A stretch of 33,321 nt of DNA from Acidobacteriota bacterium (GTDB lineage Bacteria; Acidobacteriota; Vicinamibacteria; Vicinamibacterales; CAVVIG01). The notes below the pieces were generated by a model. The model saw nothing but the letters and a program-made list of their open reading frames with translations, made no database searches and was not told the origin of the DNA. Within the stretch, counting starts at the first letter, position 1, and each line of letters opens with the position of its first letter. The DNA is taken from the NCBI GenBank assembly GCA_017883165.1, contig JADGOC010000024.1, forward strand, positions 1 through 33,321, in the 5' to 3' direction. Of this stretch, positions 32,006 through 33,321 are shown one piece after another. The position numbers and the translations under genes are program-made.

Positions 32006-32821
32006 ATGATCACATCCACTCAACAACCTGGCTTTCGGCTCCCGAACCTTCCGACGGTCATCGCGATTGCGGTCGTCGCGTACGCCGCGTCGAACGTCGT
32101 GCATGAGGCGCTTGGGCACGGCGGGGCCTGTCTGGCCCTCGGCGGCAGACCGCTGGTACTGTCGTCAGTGCATTTTGACTGCGGCGACAATGCGATGGGA
32201 ACGCTCGCTCGTCGCGGCGTCGCGGCCGCGGGCACGATCGCAAATTTCATCGCCGGTGCGTTGGCACTGTTTGCCTTCAAGATGACCAATCCGCGGGAGA
32301 AGCCGCACACCGCCTACTTTCTGTGGTTGTTCACAACGTTGAATCTGTTGACGGGCGCTGGCTATTTTGTCTTCTCAGGCGTTGGGGACATTGGCGATTG
32401 GGCTGACGTCGCGGCTTCGATGTCGCCTGTGCTCTGGCGTCCCGCGATGGCGATCTTCGGCGGAGCGCTCTACTTTCTGCTCGCTCGCCAATCGGCGCTA
32501 TGGTTGGGTTCGCTTGTGGGCAGCGACGAGCGACGCAGGACGAGAGCCAGGGCGCTCACCGTGCCTGCGTACATCGCGGGCGGAGTGCTCTTCTGCGTCG
32601 CGGGATTCTTCAACCCCGTTGGTCCCATCCTCATCGCCATCTCGGCGGCGGCCGCATCGTTCGGGGGAGCCTCTGGGCTTCTCTGGCTCACACAGTTCCT
32701 GCGCAGCAGCCGGCCCGCAGCAGAACCAGTCGGCCTGGACCGAAGCCATGTCTGGATCGTTGCCGGATGCGTCGTTTCGCTGATCTTCGTCGGGATTCTC
32801 GGGCCGGGCGTGCATTTCTAG
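32006..32821 (+). CDS. Multi-helix membrane protein with HExxxH motif, function unknown
   Basis: A 271-residue integral membrane protein with about seven hydrophobic segments. The first helix carries VVHEALGHGGACLALGG (His33, Glu34, His38). It resembles the HExxH of site-2 proteases (M50) but has one extra residue between the metal ligands, so protease activity is doubtful. A later FFNPVGP could stand in for the M50 NPDG-like motif, but only loosely. The upstream region lacks a clear Shine-Dalgarno. No partner gene is evident; a rhodanese-like gene follows after 153 bp. Confidence 0.7.
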   Translation: MITSTQQPGFRLPNLPTVIAIAVVAYAASNVVHEALGHGGACLALGGRPLVLSSVHFDCGDNAMGTLARRGVAAAGTIANFIAGALALFAFKMTNPREKPHTAYFLWLFTTLNLLTGAGYFVFSGVGDIGDWADVAASMSPVLWRPAMAIFGGALYFLLARQSALWLGSLVGSDERRRTRARALTVPAYIAGGVLFCVAGFFNPVGPILIAISAAAASFGGASGLLWLTQFLRSSRPAAEPVGLDRSHVWIVAGCVVSLIFVGILGPGVHF

Positions 32822-32974
32822 CGCCGGTCAGCCATCCGGATTCCTTTGACGCCCGCTAATCGCCTGGCGTTGAGAAAGTGAGCTGTTCGGTACAGCCGAA
32901 GGCGAGTCACGCCTCTTATCATTGCATTCGATCTGGCGGACAGCGCAACTATCAACGTCCTGAGGAGAAACAAC
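32822..32974. other. Intergenic region before the rhodanese-like gene
   Basis: The stretch holds two small adjacent hairpins, GCTGT-TCGGT-ACAGC (32882-32896) and AGGCG-AGTCA-CGCCT (32900-32914), without a T-run. A Shine-Dalgarno GAGGAG follows near the ATG. I cannot place a convincing promoter. Confidence 0.35.
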
Positions 32975-33295
32975 ATGGCGGACATCGAGCGAATCGGCGT
33001 GCAGGAAGCTCATCGTCGGGTCACAACAAACCAGGCCCTGCTCGTCTGCGCTTACGACGACGAGGCCAAGTATCGGATGCTTAACCTGGACGGGTCGATT
33101 TCGCTGTCGAGCTTCCAGTCGCGGGTCGACGCGCTGCCGAAGACGCAGGAAATAATCTTCTACTGCGCTTGACCGGCCGAAGCGAGCGCTGCCGGTCAGG
33201 CAGCGAAATACCAGGCACAGAGATTTGCCAACGTCAAGGCGCTAAAGGGCGGCGTCGACGCGTGGACAGCGGCGGGTTACTCGGTGGCTAGATAG
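32975..33295 (+). CDS. Rhodanese-like protein, probable selenoprotein (in-frame TGA = Sec66)
   Basis: Read to the first TGA (33170-33172), this is a 65-residue rhodanese fragment ending IIFYCA. The same frame continues as PAEASAAGQAAKYQAQRFAN and VKALKGGVDAWTAAGY, which is the normal second half of a rhodanese domain, and stops at TAG 33293. The full 106-residue product thus has TGA at residue 66, two after Cys64 at the active-site loop, where relatives often have Cys. A SECIS-type hairpin lies 14 nt after the TGA (loop at 21 nt), so selenocysteine insertion is the best explanation; a nonsense mutation is the alternative. GAGGAG lies 7 nt before ATG 32975. Rhodanese-like proteins move sulfane sulfur; a Cys-x-Sec pair suggests redox chemistry. 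Confidence 0.78.
33170..33205 (+). promoter_or_regulatory. Bacterial SECIS-like hairpin after the in-frame TGA
   Basis: The stem CGCTGCC (33187-33193) pairs perfectly with GGCAGCG (33199-33205) around the loop GGTCA. Bacterial SECIS elements need an apical loop with an early G about 16-37 nt after the UGA; here GG begins 21 nt after it. The loop matches the GGUC loop of the E. coli fdhF SECIS. A competing perfect pairing, TGACCGGC (33170-33177) with GCCGGTCA (33191-33198), overlaps the stem and loop. Confidence 0.75.
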
Positions 33296-33302
33296 TCTTC
33301 GT

Positions 33303-33310
33303 AAAGGAGG
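33303..33310 (+). promoter_or_regulatory. Shine-Dalgarno of a gene starting beyond the window
   Basis: AAAGGAGG occurs 7 nt after the rhodanese-like stop and 11 nt from the window end. It suggests another gene in the same operon immediately downstream. Confidence 0.45.
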
Positions 33311-33321
33311 GCTCGCGCTCA

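Noticed and set aside
33170-33172. Simple nonsense mutation making the rhodanese gene a pseudogene
   Set aside because: The frame stays intact on both sides, the TGA falls in the active-site loop two residues after a Cys, and a well-placed SECIS hairpin follows. It remains the main alternative.

Overview
The window is about 33 kb of GC-rich chromosome from a Gram-negative bacterium. I infer an Acidobacteriota (Vicinamibacteria-like) source. The reasons are the gene content (TonB receptor with a carboxypeptidase-like N-terminus, imuA-imuB-dnaE2, SpoIID-like protein, Tat-exported MsrP) and the many short palindromic and heptameric repeats at or inside genes. No sequence search was run, so the taxonomy is an inference.

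Layout: 1-6.7 kb is a phosphate block. It holds the end of pstC, pstA, a convergent glgC, a DUF47-pit phosphate transporter pair, and phoB-phoR on the opposite strand. 6.7-11 kb holds a DsbD-alpha-like protein, a NicO-type metal transporter, the fluoride channel crcB with a DUF190 partner, a secreted beta-propeller and an MFS exporter. 11.1-16.9 kb is a complete SOS-type mutagenesis operon, imuA-imuB-dnaE2. It has a recognisable promoter, and all three genes carry in-frame repeat insertions. 16.9-31.6 kb is a mixed set: an RluA-type pseudouridine synthase, a small unknown gene behind a sigma-54-like promoter, a secreted amidohydrolase, a TonB receptor, a metallophosphoesterase operon, a PLD-like protein, a radical SAM protein, a double RidA protein, DUF309, an operon of SET protein, esterase and SpoIID-metalloprotease fusion, msrP-msrQ, and a threonine dehydratase-like enzyme. 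At 31.68 kb lies an initiator tRNA with a clear terminator. It is followed by a looser region with a gene remnant, a membrane protein with an HExxxH motif, and a rhodanese-like gene.

The strongest unusual signals are two. (1) The terminal rhodanese-like gene is interrupted by an in-frame UGA that is followed by a near-ideal bacterial SECIS hairpin (7-bp stem, GGUCA loop, 21 nt after UGA), so it is probably a selenoprotein. (2) The mutagenesis operon is heavily colonised by palindromic repeats that stay in frame. These are one 76-bp two-hairpin element and three copies of a second family in imuB, a fourth copy of that family plus another palindrome in dnaE2, and a heptamer repeat in imuA. DnaE2 also carries a four-cysteine zinc-ribbon-like insert next to one of them.

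Many genes are packed with stop-start or stop-stop overlaps. Several divergent pairs share symmetric -10-like sequences and have little or no Shine-Dalgarno sequence.
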